A DNA stretch of 64,000 nt, taken from Deinococcus multiflagellatus (GTDB lineage Bacteria > Deinococcota > Deinococci > Deinococcales > Deinococcaceae). Below are positions 27,167-37,275 of the stretch, in pieces. The notes beneath the pieces are model-generated. The model saw only the letters and a program-made list of their open reading frames with translations. It did no database searches and was not told where the DNA came from. Each line of letters opens with the position of its first letter. The first letter of the stretch is position 1. The position numbers and the translations under genes were made by a program. Where the stretch lies: assembly GCF_020166415.1 (NCBI RefSeq), contig NZ_JAIQXV010000001.1, positions 62,001-126,000 on the forward strand. Reading direction: 5' to 3'.

Positions 27167-29686
27167 ATGCAGAAAACCATCGAACTGGGTGTGCAGGGCA
27201 TGACCTGTGCCAGTTGTGTGGGGCGGGTGGAGCGCGGATTGAAAAAGGTGGAGGGGGTGCAGGAGGCCACGGTGAATCTGGCCACCGAGCGCGCCACCGT
27301 CACCTACGACCCTGCCCTCACCAGCCCGCAGGCGCTGCTGGACCGCGTGCAGGCCGTGGGCTACGAGCCGGTCACGGCCCAGGCCGAGTTTGGAGTTCAG
27401 GGCATGACCTGCGCCAACTGCGTGGGCCGCGTGGAACGGGCGCTGAAGAAGGTGGATGGGGTGCTGGCCGCCAGCGTAAATCTGGCCACCGAGCGCGCGA
27501 CCGTCACCTACCTGCCCCAGAGCGTGGCCCCGGGCGAGCTGAAGGCGGCCATCCGAGGGGCGGGGTATGAGGTGCTCGACGCCCAGGCCGGGCAGGCCCG
27601 CGAGGACCAGGAACGCGCTGCCCGCGAGCGCGAGGTGGCCGAGCTGCGCCGGCAGGTGACCTTCAGCGCCGTGTTCGCCGTGCCGCTGCTGCTGCTGGCG
27701 ATGGGTCCCATGCTGATTCCCGCGCTGAACGACTGGCTGATGGGCACCTTTGGGCACGGCGTGATGACCACCCTGAACTGGGTGATGCAGGCGCTGGCGC
27801 TGCCCATTCAGTTCGGGCCTGGGCGGCGGTTTTATCGCCTGGGCTGGAAAAGCCTGCGGGGCCGCTCGCCGGACATGAACGCCCTGGTCATGATCGGCAC
27901 CACGGCGGCCTTTGCCTACAGCGTGGTGGCCACCGTGGCCCCGGGCCTGTTCCCCAAAGGCACCGCCCATGTGTACTACGAGGCGGCGGGCGTGGTCATC
28001 ACGCTGGTGCTGCTGGGCAAATACTTTGAGGCGCTGGCCAAGGGCCGCTCCAGCGAGGCCATGAAGACCCTGCTGGGCCTGCAGGCCCGCACCGCCCGGG
28101 TGCGGCGCGGCGACCAGGAACAGGACGTGCCCACCGACGAGGTGCGCGTGGGCGACCTGATCGTGGTGCGCCCCGGCGAGAAGATTCCCGTGGACGGCGA
28201 GGTGGTGCAGGGCGCCAGTTACGTGGACGAAAGCATGATCACGGGCGAGCCGGTGCCCGTGAGCAAGCAGCCCGGCGCGGGCGTGGTGGGCGGCACCATC
28301 AACGGCCACGGCGCCCTGACCTTCCGCGCCACTCGCGTGGGCGCCGATACGGCGCTGGCCCAGATCATCCGGCTGGTGGAAACCGCCCAGGGCAGCAAGC
28401 CGCCCATTCAGGGCCTGGCCGACCGGGTGGTGGCTGTGTTCGTGCCGGTGGTGCTGGGCATTGCCGCGCTGACCTTTGGGCTGTGGCTGCTGCTGGGGGG
28501 GCCGTCTGCCCTGAGCTTCGCGCTGGTGACCACGGTGGCGGTGCTGATCATCGCCTGCCCCTGCGCCATGGGGCTGGCGACCCCCACCAGTGTCATGGTG
28601 GGCACCGGCAAGGCCGCCGAACTGGGCGTGCTGTTCAAGAGTGGCGGCGCGCTGGAAGGGCTGCAGGCCGTGGACGTGGTGGCCCTGGACAAGACCGGCA
28701 CCCTCACCCGGGGCCGCCCCGAACTGACCGACCTGTTGCCCGCCCCCGGCATGGAGCGGGGAACCGTGCTGCGCCTTGTGGCCGCCGCCGAGAGCCAGAG
28801 TGAGCACCCCATTGCCCGCGCGTTGGTGGAGGCCGCCGCCCGCGAAGGCCTGGGCGTGCCTCGCCCCGAAACGGTCGAGGCCGTACCCGGCTTCGGCCTG
28901 AGCGCCGTGATAGAGGGCCGCCGCGTGCAGGTGGGCGCCGACCGCTACATGGCGAGGCTGGGGCTGGACGTCACCCCCTTTGCGGCGCAGGCCCAGGCCC
29001 TGGGCGACGCCGGCAAGAGCCCGCTGTACGCGGCGCTGGACGGCCAGTTGGCGGCGGTGCTGGCGGTGGCCGACCCCATCAAGGAAGGCAGCCCCGAAGC
29101 GGTGCAGGCCCTGCACCGCCTGGGCCTGAAGGTCGCCATGATCACCGGGGACAACGCGCGCACCGCGCAGGCCATTGCCCGGCAACTGGGCATTGACACC
29201 GTGCTGGCCGAGGTGCTGCCCAGCGGCAAAAGTGACGCTGTCAAGGCACTGCAGGCGCAGGGGCAGCGGGTGGCCTTTGTGGGCGACGGCATCAACGACG
29301 CGCCTGCCCTGGCCCAGGCCGATGTGGGGCTGGCTATCGGCACTGGCACCGACGTGGCGGTGGAAACCGCCGACGTGATCCTGATGAGCGGGGACCTGCG
29401 CGGCGTGCCGGGCGCCCTTGCCCTGAGCCGCGCGACCCTGCGCAACATCCGCCTGAACCTGTTCTGGGCCTTTGCGTACAACATCGTGCTGATTCCGGTG
29501 GCGGCGGGCGCGCTGTACCCGGCGCTGGGCTGGCTGCTCAGCCCGGTGCTGGCGGCGGCGGCGATGGGCTTTTCCAGCGTGTTCGTTCTGAGTAACGCCC
29601 TGCGCCTGCGGGGGTTCCGGCCCCCGGTGCGTCCTGGGCCTCCGCCCCCGGTCCCGGTGCCCACAGGCACGCCCAGCCCGGCGTAA
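27167..29686 (+). CDS. copA: Cu(I)-exporting P1B-type ATPase
   Basis: 839 aa. Two N-terminal HMA domains (MTCASC near residue 14, MTCANC near 82), then eight membrane helices. The actuator TGEP loop ([10 protein letters not shown]), the CPC metal site ([13 protein letters not shown]), the phosphorylation site DKTGTLT, the SEHPIARAL nucleotide site and GDGINDAP are all intact. It pumps Cu(I) out across the membrane. GGAAGGAGA precedes ATG 27167; the in-frame upstream ATG at 27047 lies before the promoter -10 and is rejected. Confidence 0.96.
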   Translation: MQKTIELGVQGMTCASCVGRVERGLKKVEGVQEATVNLATERATVTYDPALTSPQALLDRVQAVGYEPVTAQAEFGVQGMTCANCVGRVERALKKVDGVLAASVNLATERATVTYLPQSVAPGELKAAIRGAGYEVLDAQAGQAREDQERAAREREVAELRRQVTFSAVFAVPLLLLAMGPMLIPALNDWLMGTFGHGVMTTLNWVMQALALPIQFGPGRRFYRLGWKSLRGRSPDMNALVMIGTTAAFAYSVVATVAPGLFPKGTAHVYYEAAGVVITLVLLGKYFEALAKGRSSEAMKTLLGLQARTARVRRGDQEQDVPTDEVRVGDLIVVRPGEKIPVDGEVVQGASYVDESMITGEPVPVSKQPGAGVVGGTINGHGALTFRATRVGADTALAQIIRLVETAQGSKPPIQGLADRVVAVFVPVVLGIAALTFGLWLLLGGPSALSFALVTTVAVLIIACPCAMGLATPTSVMVGTGKAAELGVLFKSGGALEGLQAVDVVALDKTGTLTRGRPELTDLLPAPGMERGTVLRLVAAAESQSEHPIARALVEAAAREGLGVPRPETVEAVPGFGLSAVIEGRRVQVGADRYMARLGLDVTPFAAQAQALGDAGKSPLYAALDGQLAAVLAVADPIKEGSPEAVQALHRLGLKVAMITGDNARTAQAIARQLGIDTVLAEVLPSGKSDAVKALQAQGQRVAFVGDGINDAPALAQADVGLAIGTGTDVAVETADVILMSGDLRGVPGALALSRATLRNIRLNLFWAFAYNIVLIPVAAGALYPALGWLLSPVLAAAAMGFSSVFVLSNALRLRGFRPPVRPGPPPPVPVPTGTPSPA

Positions 29687-29860
29687 GCTGGCCAGCGACG
29701 CGGGTGGGGGCGAGTGGGCCCTCACCCCGTCGCAGTTTGGCCCGTTCAGTCAGACAGTCCACTCCGTCCCCCTTCACGCCTCTTTTTCCTGGAGACCCCC
29801 TGCAGGTTCAAACTCACCGTTGGTCCCTCTATCGCTTCGCTCAGAACAGGTCCGGCGCAG

Positions 29861-30216
29861 GTGCGCGACCGTCACGCCTTCCTGGCGCGCGCCCAGCTGC
29901 GCGACGAGGTGCCCAGCGTGGCGGGGGCCAGCCGCTGGTGGGCCTGGGCGGCTCGTGTGGCAAGCCCGCTTTTTTGCTGCCGTACCTGATTCGCTGGGAC
30001 GAAGAGAACACCCTGGCCCTGGAAAGCGTGGCGGCCGAGTTTGACTGCTTCGTGGAATACGGCGCCTACCCCCACCTGAAACTGCACGACGCCGGGCAGG
30101 AGGTGGCGGCCGTGCAGGACTGGAGCAACATGGGCGCGGTGTTTGTGCGCCCCGGCTACGAGCGCGCCGAGGAACTGCTGCGGCGCCTGTGGGACGTCCT
30201 GGCGCCTCAGGGCTGA
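29861..30216 (+). pseudogene. Frameshifted gene, unknown function
   Basis: Two frames read as one protein. From GTG 29861 the sequence RDRHAFLARAQLRDEVPSVAG looks coding but soon hits a stop. After a one-base shift at GGGGG (29923-29927) it continues GQPLVGLGGSCGKPAFLLPYL, and on to DVLAPQG and stop at 30216. The rejoined product would be about 118 aa. A lost G in the run explains it; it could also be an assembly error. The front is uncertain, and no family is recognised. Confidence 0.45.
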
Positions 30217-30458
30217 ACCCAGGGCGGCTCCGGGGAGAGCCACGAGAGCGTCTGCGAACAACAGCGGCATGTGCGGCGTTGAGAGGCCGCTTTGAGCCCC
30301 AGAGTAGAACGGCCAGTCACGGTCAGAGTTCAGCCCAGAGTCGCCTTGCAGAGAAGCCAGGGCGGCTCTGGCAGGAATAGAGAGGGGCTGGAGTGGCGTT
30401 GAGCGGCGGCTTCCTGGCACCAGGGTGGAACAGACGGCTGTTCCCAGGGCCCTGCCTG

Positions 30459-31550
30459 TCAGGCCCCCTCGGCCGCTGGCAGGGTCAGGGTAAAGGTGCT
30501 GCCGCCTGGGCCAGAGGTCACCTGCAGGTCCCCGCCCATCTGATGGGCCAGCCCCCGGGCAATCGTGAGGCCCACGCCGCTGCCGTCGCCCCGGGTGCGG
30601 GCGGGGTCCACGCGGTAAAAGCGCTCGAAAATGCGCTCCAGGTGCTCGGGGGGAATGCCGCTGCCGGTATCCGTCACTTGCAGGGCCACCTGGGCGGGGT
30701 GGGCGTGCGCGCTGAGGGTCACGCGGCATCCGCCCGGCGTGGCGCGCAGGGCATTGGCCAGCAGGTTGGACAGAATCTGCAGGGTGCGCTCGAAATCGGC
30801 GTGCAGGGGCAGTGGGCTGGGTGGCAGGGGTGCCACCTCCAGGGCCACGCCCCGGGCCTCGTAGGCGTCGGCAAAGCGCTCGGCCGCCGCCTGCAACAGC
30901 TCGGCGGCGCTGAAGGTGCCGGGCTGCAGGGTCACCTGCCCTGCCTCCACCCGCGACACCAGACTCAGGTCGGCGGCGAGGCGTTCCAGGGCGCGCAGTT
31001 CGCGGGTCATGGCGGGCGCGGCCTGTTCGGAGGGCAGCACGCCGTCGCTCAGGGCCTCGGCGTAGCCGCGCAGGGCCGCCAGTGGCGCGCGCAGTTCGTG
31101 GCCTACATTGCCAATCAGGGCCACCCGGTCCTGCTCCACCCGGTCCAGCGAACCGGCCAGCACGTTGAAGTGGTGGGCCAGTTGCGCCAGTTCGTCGCGG
31201 CCCCCTTCCGGCAGGCGCCGGGCATAGTGGCCGGCCGCCAGCGCCTGACTGCCCGCCGAGAGCAGCCGCACCGAGCGCACAATGCGCTGCGAGGTCAGCA
31301 GGGCCGTGATGGCCGCCACCAGCGCGGCAAACGGCAGGGCCGCCAGCAGGGCGCTGGTGAGGGTGCCGCGCATCCCGCGTTCCAGATCCGGTTGCAGCGC
31401 CCGCCCTTCCGGGCCCAGCAACGCCACCATCTGCTCGACATGGTGGCGGTAAAAGGCCGGCGCGGTCAGTTCGGCCAGGGCCAGCAGGGCACCCAGCGCC
31501 ACCACCGTCACCAGCAGGTGCCCCAGAAACAGGCGGGCAAAGAGGTTCAT
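30459..31550 (-). CDS. Sensor histidine kinase
   Basis: 363 aa. Two membrane helices (about residues 7-28 and 64-88) frame a short 35-residue external loop, followed by HAMP, the HisKA H-box (GNVGHELRAPLAALRGYAEAL, His near 152) and an HATPase domain (N-box LSNLLANALRATPGG, G1 DTGSGIPPEH, GDGSGVGLTIARGLA). The sensing loop is too short to name a signal. Its ATG overlaps by four bases the stop of an 18-codon relay ORF that in turn overlaps the response-regulator gene. Confidence 0.92.
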   Translation of the reverse strand: MNLFARLFLGHLLVTVVALGALLALAELTAPAFYRHHVEQMVALLGPEGRALQPDLERGMRGTLTSALLAALPFAALVAAITALLTSQRIVRSVRLLSAGSQALAAGHYARRLPEGGRDELAQLAHHFNVLAGSLDRVEQDRVALIGNVGHELRAPLAALRGYAEALSDGVLPSEQAAPAMTRELRALERLAADLSLVSRVEAGQVTLQPGTFSAAELLQAAAERFADAYEARGVALEVAPLPPSPLPLHADFERTLQILSNLLANALRATPGGCRVTLSAHAHPAQVALQVTDTGSGIPPEHLERIFERFYRVDPARTRGDGSGVGLTIARGLAHQMGGDLQVTSGPGGSTFTLTLPAAEGA

Positions 31551-31603
31551 GCGGGCGTCCGCCGGGTGAGCGGCCCCACCGGCGCCCTCCCCGCCGCGCT
31601 CAT
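31547..31603 (-). CDS. 18-codon relay ORF between regulator and kinase
   Basis: MSAAGRAPVGPLTRRTPA. Its ATG overlaps the TGA of the response-regulator gene (ATGA, 31600-31603) and its TGA overlaps the ATG of the kinase gene (ATGA, 31547-31550). It exactly fills what would otherwise be a 49-bp gap, allowing a terminating ribosome to restart twice. The peptide may have no function of its own. Confidence 0.5.
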   Translation of the reverse strand: MSAAGRAPVGPLTRRTPA

Positions 31604-32268
31604 CCGTCCTCCCGGAAGCGGTAGCCCACCCCGCGCACGGTCTCGATAAAGCGCGGCTGGTCGGGCTGCTCGCCCAGTTTGCGGCGCAGGGCGGCCATCT
31701 GCACGTCCACCACGCGCTCCACGCCCGGAAAATCCGGGCCCCACACCCGTTCCAGCAGGCGGGCGCGCGACCACACGAAGCCGGGGTGGCGCGCCAGGGT
31801 CAGCAGCAGGTCGAATTCCAGCCGGGACAGGGGCAGGTCCTGGCCGTCCAGCTGGGCGCCGCGCCGCCCCTCGTCCAGCGAAAGCCCGGCCACCGCCACG
31901 CTGGGGCCCAGGCGGGCGCGGCGCAGCAGGGCGCGCACCCGGGCCACCACCTCGCGCGGCGAAAAGGGCTTGGTCACGTAGTCGTCGGCGCCGGCGTCCA
32001 GGCCGCGCAGGCGGTCTTCTTCCTCGCCCCGGGCGGTCAGCAGCAGCAGCGGAAAGTCCGGCTGCGCGCGCCGCTGCTGCCGCGCCAGTTCCAGCCCGCT
32101 CTGGCCCGGCAGCATCCAGTCCACAATCGCCAGATCCGCGCCCGGCAGTTCGCGCTGGGCGTGCAGACCGTCGCGGGCTTCGAGCACCGTGTGGCCGTCG
32201 GCGCGCAGGTAGGCCCCCAGGATGTCCAGAATCGCGGGGTCGTCGTCAACAATCAGGATGCGGGCCAT
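31600..32268 (-). CDS. OmpR-family response regulator
   Basis: 222 aa. Receiver domain with acidic pocket (LIVDDDP), phospho-acceptor Asp in AIVDWMLPGQSG (about residue 51), Thr in LLLTARGEE and Lys in DYVTKPFSP. A winged-helix DNA-binding domain follows (LSRLEFDLLLTLARHPG, VERVVDVQMAALRRKLG, IETVRGVGYRF). Pairs with the kinase downstream. The ATG at 32268 fits the family start; TACTCT lies 12 nt upstream (32281-32286). Follows the DUF305 gene on the same strand. Confidence 0.93.
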   Translation of the reverse strand: MARILIVDDDPAILDILGAYLRADGHTVLEARDGLHAQRELPGADLAIVDWMLPGQSGLELARQQRRAQPDFPLLLLTARGEEEDRLRGLDAGADDYVTKPFSPREVVARVRALLRRARLGPSVAVAGLSLDEGRRGAQLDGQDLPLSRLEFDLLLTLARHPGFVWSRARLLERVWGPDFPGVERVVDVQMAALRRKLGEQPDQPRFIETVRGVGYRFREDG

Positions 32269-32383
32269 GCGTGTGTCCCCAGAGTAAGACCGGGGGTGCT
32301 CCCCCAGGCGAAAAGGCGGCGCAGGTGGGGGCCACGTGCCCACCATCCTGGCCGCCGCAGCGGGCGTCTGGCCGGAGCTCGTT

Positions 32384-32965
32384 TTACTTCTGGCGCAGCA
32401 GCCACACCTGAAAGGCGTACAGCTCGGCGGCCTGCGCCGTGACGATGTCGCGCGAGAGTTTCAGGATGCGGCTGTCCCCGCTTTTTTGCAGGGCGAGGCT
32501 GGCCATCTCCAGCGCCGAGGCGTGGTGGGGACGCATGCCCTGCACGAAGGCGGGGTCCGGGTTGGCGGCCGTTTTCAGGGGCGTGACCATGCTCTTCATG
32601 TGCCCGGCCATCTGGTCGCGCCGCGCGGTGTCCAGGCCGCCCAGTGGGCCAAGCCAACCGGTCATGGCAGCGATTTCCTTGCTCTGGTCGCGAATCACGG
32701 CGGCCACCCAGGCTTTCACCTGCGCGTCTTTCACCCGGCCCTGCACCGCGCGGGCCATGTCCACGGCGCCCTGGTGGTGGGCGATCATCATGGACAGGTA
32801 AGCGCGGTCAAAGGCGCGCCCGCTCAGGGAAGACAGCGCGGCGGGGCTGGGCATGCTGCCCGTCATGGCCGCGCCGCCGTGCATGCGGTGGTCGGTCTGG
32901 GCCAGGGCGGGCAGGGGCGAGAGCAGCAGGGCCAGGGTGGTCAGGGCCAGGAGCCTGTGGTTCAT
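32384..32965 (-). CDS. DUF305 secreted protein, ferritin-like
   Basis: 193 aa. Signal peptide MNHRLLALTTLALLLSPLPALA, then a DUF305 four-helix domain with the family signature DRAYLSMMIAHHQGAVDMA and a second His-rich helix (MRPHHASALEMASLAL). The paired histidines suggest metal binding; DUF305 genes often accompany metal-resistance genes. TAGCCT (32972-32977) is 6 nt before ATG, leaderless type. First gene ahead of the response regulator and kinase, about 3 kb from copA. Confidence 0.85.
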   Translation of the reverse strand: MNHRLLALTTLALLLSPLPALAQTDHRMHGGAAMTGSMPSPAALSSLSGRAFDRAYLSMMIAHHQGAVDMARAVQGRVKDAQVKAWVAAVIRDQSKEIAAMTGWLGPLGGLDTARRDQMAGHMKSMVTPLKTAANPDPAFVQGMRPHHASALEMASLALQKSGDSRILKLSRDIVTAQAAELYAFQVWLLRQK

Positions 32966-33025
32966 GGCCCCAGGCTAGAAGGGGCGTGTTCAGTTTCTGT
33001 AAAAGGGGCCAGACGGCCCCTGTGC

Positions 33026-33934
33026 TTAGCGCGCGCTGGCCGCCGGACGGCGACTGGCCTCCGGCGCCACGATCTGCGGCAGCACGTCCTGCAGCCGCTG
33101 CATGGACAGACCAAACACGCTTTTCGCCGGCTCGTTGGGCGCCGTGTTGCCTTCTTTCAGCATCGCGTACTGGTCGCGGGTGATGGGGGGCCTGGGCAGC
33201 ACCTGCATCAGCGGCACAGCCAGATTCATCAGGGGCAGCGGCACCGGCACGAGGGGCTTGCGCTTGCCCAGCGCCTGCAGTTCCAGTTCCAGCAGTTGCC
33301 GGAAGGTGAATTCCTCGGGGCCGGTGAGCGCAAAGGTGTCGCCCAGGCCCACCTCGCTCTCGGCGGCGGTGGCAAAGGCGCGCGCCACATCGGCCACGCC
33401 CACGGGCCGGAAAGGAAACGAGCCGTCGCCAATCTGCGGCACCACGGGCGCCGTGCTCACCAGTTCGCGCAGCACCCGCCCAAAAAAGTCGTCGCCCGGC
33501 CCAAAGATCAGGCTGGGCTGAAAGATGGTCCAGCGCAGGCCGCTGGCGCGCACCAGGGCCTCGGCGCGGCCCTTGGAACTGGAATAGCCGCTGGCGCTGT
33601 CTTCGCGGGCGCCCAGGGCGCTCATGTGCACGTAGCGCGCGTGGCGTGGCGTGGCCGCCAGCACATGCCGCGTGCCCGCCACATGCACCCGCTCAAAGGT
33701 CTGCGTGCCCGTTTCGGCAATGATGCCCACCAGATGCACCACCGCCGCCGGGTCGCTGGCGCCCACCGCCCGCTCCACACTGCCCGGGTCGGTCACGTCC
33801 AGCGTCAGGCCCTGGGCGCCGGCCACCGCTTCGCCCCGGCGTGAACCCGCCCAGACCGTATGCCCACGCGCGACGAGTTCGCGCACCACCGCCTGACCCA
33901 CAAAGCCGCTGGCCCCTGTGACGAGTATGTTCAT
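33026..33934 (-). CDS. NAD(P)-binding SDR, NDUFA9-like
   Basis: 302-aa atypical short-chain dehydrogenase/epimerase-type protein: nucleotide motif [35 protein letters not shown] and YSSSKGRAE, where the Tyr-x3-Lys of classical SDRs is altered. It resembles the complex I NDUFA9 / quinone-related group. The substrate is unknown. ATG 33934 overlaps the stop of the carH-like gene (ATGA), and GGAGAG is upstream. Co-expression with a carotenoid-type regulator suggests a role in isoprenoid or light responses. Confidence 0.78.
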   Translation of the reverse strand: MNILVTGASGFVGQAVVRELVARGHTVWAGSRRGEAVAGAQGLTLDVTDPGSVERAVGASDPAAVVHLVGIIAETGTQTFERVHVAGTRHVLAATPRHARYVHMSALGAREDSASGYSSSKGRAEALVRASGLRWTIFQPSLIFGPGDDFFGRVLRELVSTAPVVPQIGDGSFPFRPVGVADVARAFATAAESEVGLGDTFALTGPEEFTFRQLLELELQALGKRKPLVPVPLPLMNLAVPLMQVLPRPPITRDQYAMLKEGNTAPNEPAKSVFGLSMQRLQDVLPQIVAPEASRRPAASAR

Positions 33935-34896
33935 GTCTCTCCTTGCGGGGCGCCGCTGCCCAGCGCCGTTCGGTGCAGGTGCGCCGCGATGGCCTGGGCG
34001 GCGTGCGGGGCGTCCGGGCCGGCGTACAGGCCGCCCAGTTCGGCCGCCAGTTCGGGGCGGGCATTGAGCAGCGCCCCGCCCAGAAACAGCGGCGCCCCCA
34101 GGCCGTCGAGGTCGTGCAGGTGCGCGCGGGTGGCCTCCAGCGCCCAGGGGCCGTTCAGGGCCAGCAGCACCGCCCTGGCCCGGCGCTGGCGGGCAAACAC
34201 CGCCAGATCGCCCAGCGGCACGTTGGCGCCCAGGTACGCCACGCGCACGCCCCGGCGCCGCAGGGCCAGGGTCAGCATCATCAGGCCCAGTTCGTGGGAT
34301 TCGCCCGGCGCGCAGGCCGCCACCGCCAGCGGCCCAAAGCCCTCCTGCACCCCGGCAAGGTCCATCAGGTGCGACAACCGGGCGCGCACAAAGGCGCTGG
34401 CCTGATGCTCGTGGGCCACGGTGATCTCGCCGCGCTCCCAGCGCTGCCCGATTTCCACCAGGGTGGGCGAGATCACGCCGGTCAGCACGTCTTCCACCGG
34501 CAGTTGCGCGTGAATCTGCCCCAGCAGGGCCGCCGCCTCGTCCATGTCCGAGGCCAGCAGCGCCTGGGTGAGCAGCGCGCTCCACTCTGCAGGGGTGCGG
34601 CCCAGGCGCCCGTCGGGGGGCGGAGCGGGCTCGGGGGTCAGTTCGGCGCAGGTCAGCTCGGCGGCGCGGCTGGCGGGCACACCCGCATTCAGGTGCGCCT
34701 GCATGCGCTGAATGGCCGCCACGTCTTGCGGCGAATACAGCCGGTAGCCGCTGGCGTTGCGTTCAGGGTGGGGAAAGCCGTAGCGCCGTTCCCACTGCCG
34801 CAGCGTGGTGGCCGGCACGCCGGTTTGCGCCTCGACCTCCGAGGCGGTGAACATGGCGGTCTGTGACCACCCGGCCGGTGTGCTCATCGTGCTCAT
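33931..34896 (-). CDS. carH: CarH/LitR-type MerR regulator with B12 domain
   Basis: 321 aa. N-terminal MerR HTH ([27 protein letters not shown]), then a helical bundle with the W-x9-E-H motif ([12 protein letters not shown]) that marks light-sensing CarH proteins, then a cobalamin-binding Rossmann fold with E-x-H-x-x-G (ESHELG), whose His is the expected lower ligand. In CarH, adenosylcobalamin in the dark makes a DNA-binding tetramer that light breaks apart. Start at the first of two ATGs, 34896. TACGGT at 34920-34925 is a possible -10. It diverges from ubiA-crtD, its probable target. Confidence 0.85.
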   Translation of the reverse strand: MSTMSTPAGWSQTAMFTASEVEAQTGVPATTLRQWERRYGFPHPERNASGYRLYSPQDVAAIQRMQAHLNAGVPASRAAELTCAELTPEPAPPPDGRLGRTPAEWSALLTQALLASDMDEAAALLGQIHAQLPVEDVLTGVISPTLVEIGQRWERGEITVAHEHQASAFVRARLSHLMDLAGVQEGFGPLAVAACAPGESHELGLMMLTLALRRRGVRVAYLGANVPLGDLAVFARQRRARAVLLALNGPWALEATRAHLHDLDGLGAPLFLGGALLNARPELAAELGGLYAGPDAPHAAQAIAAHLHRTALGSGAPQGET

Positions 34897-35002
34897 TGTG
34901 CGTGGTGCTGGGCGTGCAGACCGTAAGCGGGCCCGCAAGCGGCGGCGGCTGGGGGAGGCGCGCGGGGCATCTGCCTGCCCGGGGCGCGTACCATAAGCAG
35001 CC

Positions 35003-35884
35003 GTGCCTGCCCGGCCTGCCCAACCCCCCACGCTGCCCCTGCGGCGGGTGCTGGTCGTGTCGCGCCCGGCGCTGTGGGTGAACACCGTGGGCACCCTGAT
35101 TACTGGCACATGGCTCAGCGGGCACCTGTACAGCCTGCACCCGGGGCTGCTGGCGCTGCTGGCGTACCTCACGCTGCCCTTTAACCTGCTGATCTACGGC
35201 CTGAACGACCTTTCTGACCGCGAGGAAGACGCCCGCAGCAGCCGCAAGGGAGGCTGGCAGGGCGCCCGGCTGGCCCCGCACGAGGCCGCGCCCCTGCTGC
35301 GCGTAACCGCGTGGCTCAATCTGCCGGCCCTGGCGGCGCTGGCGCTGCTGCTGCCCCCGGCCGCCACAGGGGTGCTGCTGCTGTCGGCGGCGCTGTTCGT
35401 GGCCTACAGCCTGCCGCCCCTGCGCCTGAAGGCCCGCCCCTTTCTGGACGGCCTGAGCAACGTGGCCTACGCCCTGCCGCTGGCGCTGCCCGCGCTGGTG
35501 CTGGGCGAGGCGGTGCCCACGCTGCCCCTGCTGGCCCTGATGGCGTATTCGGTGGGCAAGCACGCCTTTGACGCCGCCCAGGACATTCCTGCCGACCAGC
35601 AGGCGGGCACCCACACTGTGGCCACCCGGCTGGGCGCGGGCGGCACCGCGCGCTACGCCCTGGCGTGGTTTGTGCTGGCCGCCGCGCTGCTGTGGCCGGT
35701 GTCCCGGCTGACGGCCGGGGCGCTGCTGCTCACCTGCGGCGGGATGAGCCTGGCGCTGGCCCTACGGCCTGGCCCGGCGCAGGCGGCGCGGCTGTATCCC
35801 CTGAGCATCGTGACCCCCTGGATCGTGGGCGCGGTGGCGGGGGTGCAACTGGTGTATCTGCTGGCGCGGGGGCTGTGGCCATGA
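35003..35884 (+). CDS. UbiA-family prenyltransferase
   Basis: 293-aa membrane protein with about eight helices and both aspartate-rich motifs of UbiA enzymes: NDLSDREED near residue 70 and [11 protein letters not shown] near 192. These bind Mg-diphosphate for prenyl transfer. Next to crtD it may prenylate or elongate a carotenoid (lycopene elongase type), but a quinone route is possible. Start GTG 35003 with TACCAT (34989-34994) 8 nt upstream. Its stop overlaps the next start (ATGA). Confidence 0.82.
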   Translation: MPARPAQPPTLPLRRVLVVSRPALWVNTVGTLITGTWLSGHLYSLHPGLLALLAYLTLPFNLLIYGLNDLSDREEDARSSRKGGWQGARLAPHEAAPLLRVTAWLNLPALAALALLLPPAATGVLLLSAALFVAYSLPPLRLKARPFLDGLSNVAYALPLALPALVLGEAVPTLPLLALMAYSVGKHAFDAAQDIPADQQAGTHTVATRLGAGGTARYALAWFVLAAALLWPVSRLTAGALLLTCGGMSLALALRPGPAQAARLYPLSIVTPWIVGAVAGVQLVYLLARGLWP

Positions 35885-37257
35885 GCGGGGGGCCTGCGGG
35901 CCGCTCGGTGGGCCTTCTGGGCGGCGGGGTGGCAGGCCTCGCCCTGGCCGCGCTGCTGGGGGGGCAGGGTCACCGCGTCACCGTGTACGAGCGCGACGAG
36001 CTGGGCGGCAAGCTGCGCCGCCTGCCGGTGGGCGGAGCCACCTTCGACACCGGGCCCAGCCTGTTCACGTTTCCGGCGGTGTGGCGCGCATATCTGACGC
36101 GGCTGGGCGAGGTGGACCCCCTGGACCTGCGCCCGCTGCCCGGCGGGCTGGGGGTGCACCACACCCCGCATGGCCCGGTGCCGCTGCCGGTGCCGCCCAG
36201 CCACCCGCTGTGGCCGCACTGGCAGCGGTACGTGGGGGCAGCGGCGCCGCTGGTACCCCACCTGTCCACACTGCTCACCACCCCGCCGCGCCTGACTGAT
36301 CCCGCGTTCGTGCAGGCCAGCGCGGCGCTGCTGCGGACCACCCGGGGCCACCTCACCGCGCAGGGCTGGCTGCGGGCCCAGGGGTTGCCGCCGGCCCTGA
36401 CGCACGCGGTGGCCACCCACGCCCTGAACGCCGGGCTCTCGCCCCAGGACGCCCCGGCCCTGTACGCCCTGATTCCCGCCCTGGTGGTTACCGAGGTGTA
36501 CCGCCCGGCACAGGGTATGGGCACCCTGTTGGATACCCTGTGCCGCTTTGCGGCGGCGCGCGGCGCCCTTCTGCGGGAAGGGGCAGAGGTGAGGGCCGTG
36601 CGCGGCGCGGTGCTGACCCTGGCTGGGGGCGAGGAGGCCCGCCACGACCTGCTGATCAGCGCTCTGGACCCGGCGCGGCTGGCGGCGCTGCGGGGGCAGC
36701 TGGTGCGCTCACCGCCCGCCCGGCGCACCGTGAGCGGCGTGGCCCTCTACGCCGAACTGCCCCAGCCGGCGCCCCTGCCCGCCACCAGCGTGCTGCCGCC
36801 CCACGACTTTGCGGTGTTCCGGCGCTTCACGCGTGCCGGTGCCCTGCCGCCCAGCACCCTGGCCCTGGTCCACGCCGAGGGCCCGCGCCTGAGCGTGCTG
36901 CTGGCCGCGCCGGCCACCGGGGCGGCCCTGGGGACCGAGCACCCCTGGGTGCAGGCGCAGCTGCGGCAGGTGGAGGCGGCGCTGGGGGTGCCGGGCCTGT
37001 GGCGCTCGGCCCGCGCGGTGGCCGCGCTGCCCCCGGCCCACTACGCGGCGGGCGGGCACCCAGGGGGGGCGCTGTACGGCGCCGCGCTGCCGCCCTGGCG
37101 CGGGGGGCCGCTGCACCCGCAGCCGTACCGCGCCGCGCCGGGGCTGTGGCAGGTGGGTACCGGGGTGCATCCGGGTGGCGGACTCCCGGCCGTGCTGGGC
37201 GGCGTGCTGATCGTGGACACGCTGCTGCGCGCAAGGCTTCAGGCAGGATCAGCCTGA
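35881..37257 (+). CDS. crtD: Carotenoid desaturase (CrtD/CrtI family)
   Basis: 458-aa flavoprotein. FAD motif [21 protein letters not shown] at the start, [30 protein letters not shown] as in phytoene desaturases, [18 protein letters not shown], and a C-terminal [20 protein letters not shown] closing the FAD site. Family and context suit the carotenoid 3',4'-desaturase of deinoxanthin synthesis, but CrtI-type activity on another carotenoid is possible. Translationally coupled to ubiA; probably under CarH control. Confidence 0.82.
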   Translation: MSGGPAGRSVGLLGGGVAGLALAALLGGQGHRVTVYERDELGGKLRRLPVGGATFDTGPSLFTFPAVWRAYLTRLGEVDPLDLRPLPGGLGVHHTPHGPVPLPVPPSHPLWPHWQRYVGAAAPLVPHLSTLLTTPPRLTDPAFVQASAALLRTTRGHLTAQGWLRAQGLPPALTHAVATHALNAGLSPQDAPALYALIPALVVTEVYRPAQGMGTLLDTLCRFAAARGALLREGAEVRAVRGAVLTLAGGEEARHDLLISALDPARLAALRGQLVRSPPARRTVSGVALYAELPQPAPLPATSVLPPHDFAVFRRFTRAGALPPSTLALVHAEGPRLSVLLAAPATGAALGTEHPWVQAQLRQVEAALGVPGLWRSARAVAALPPAHYAAGGHPGGALYGAALPPWRGGPLHPQPYRAAPGLWQVGTGVHPGGGLPAVLGGVLIVDTLLRARLQAGSA

Positions 37258-37275
37258 AGCGGGTAGCCTCCCCGC

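Noticed and set aside
27128..29725. 865-aa open frame antisense to copA
   Set aside because: Shadow of copA, with the same artefactual His/Gly/Gln-rich composition and no start signal.
30217..30458. Possible imperfect duplication (AGGGCGGCTC, GGCGTTGAG blocks) after the frameshifted gene
   Set aside because: The matching blocks are short and GC-rich and do not align over a continuous length, so I do not call a repeat.
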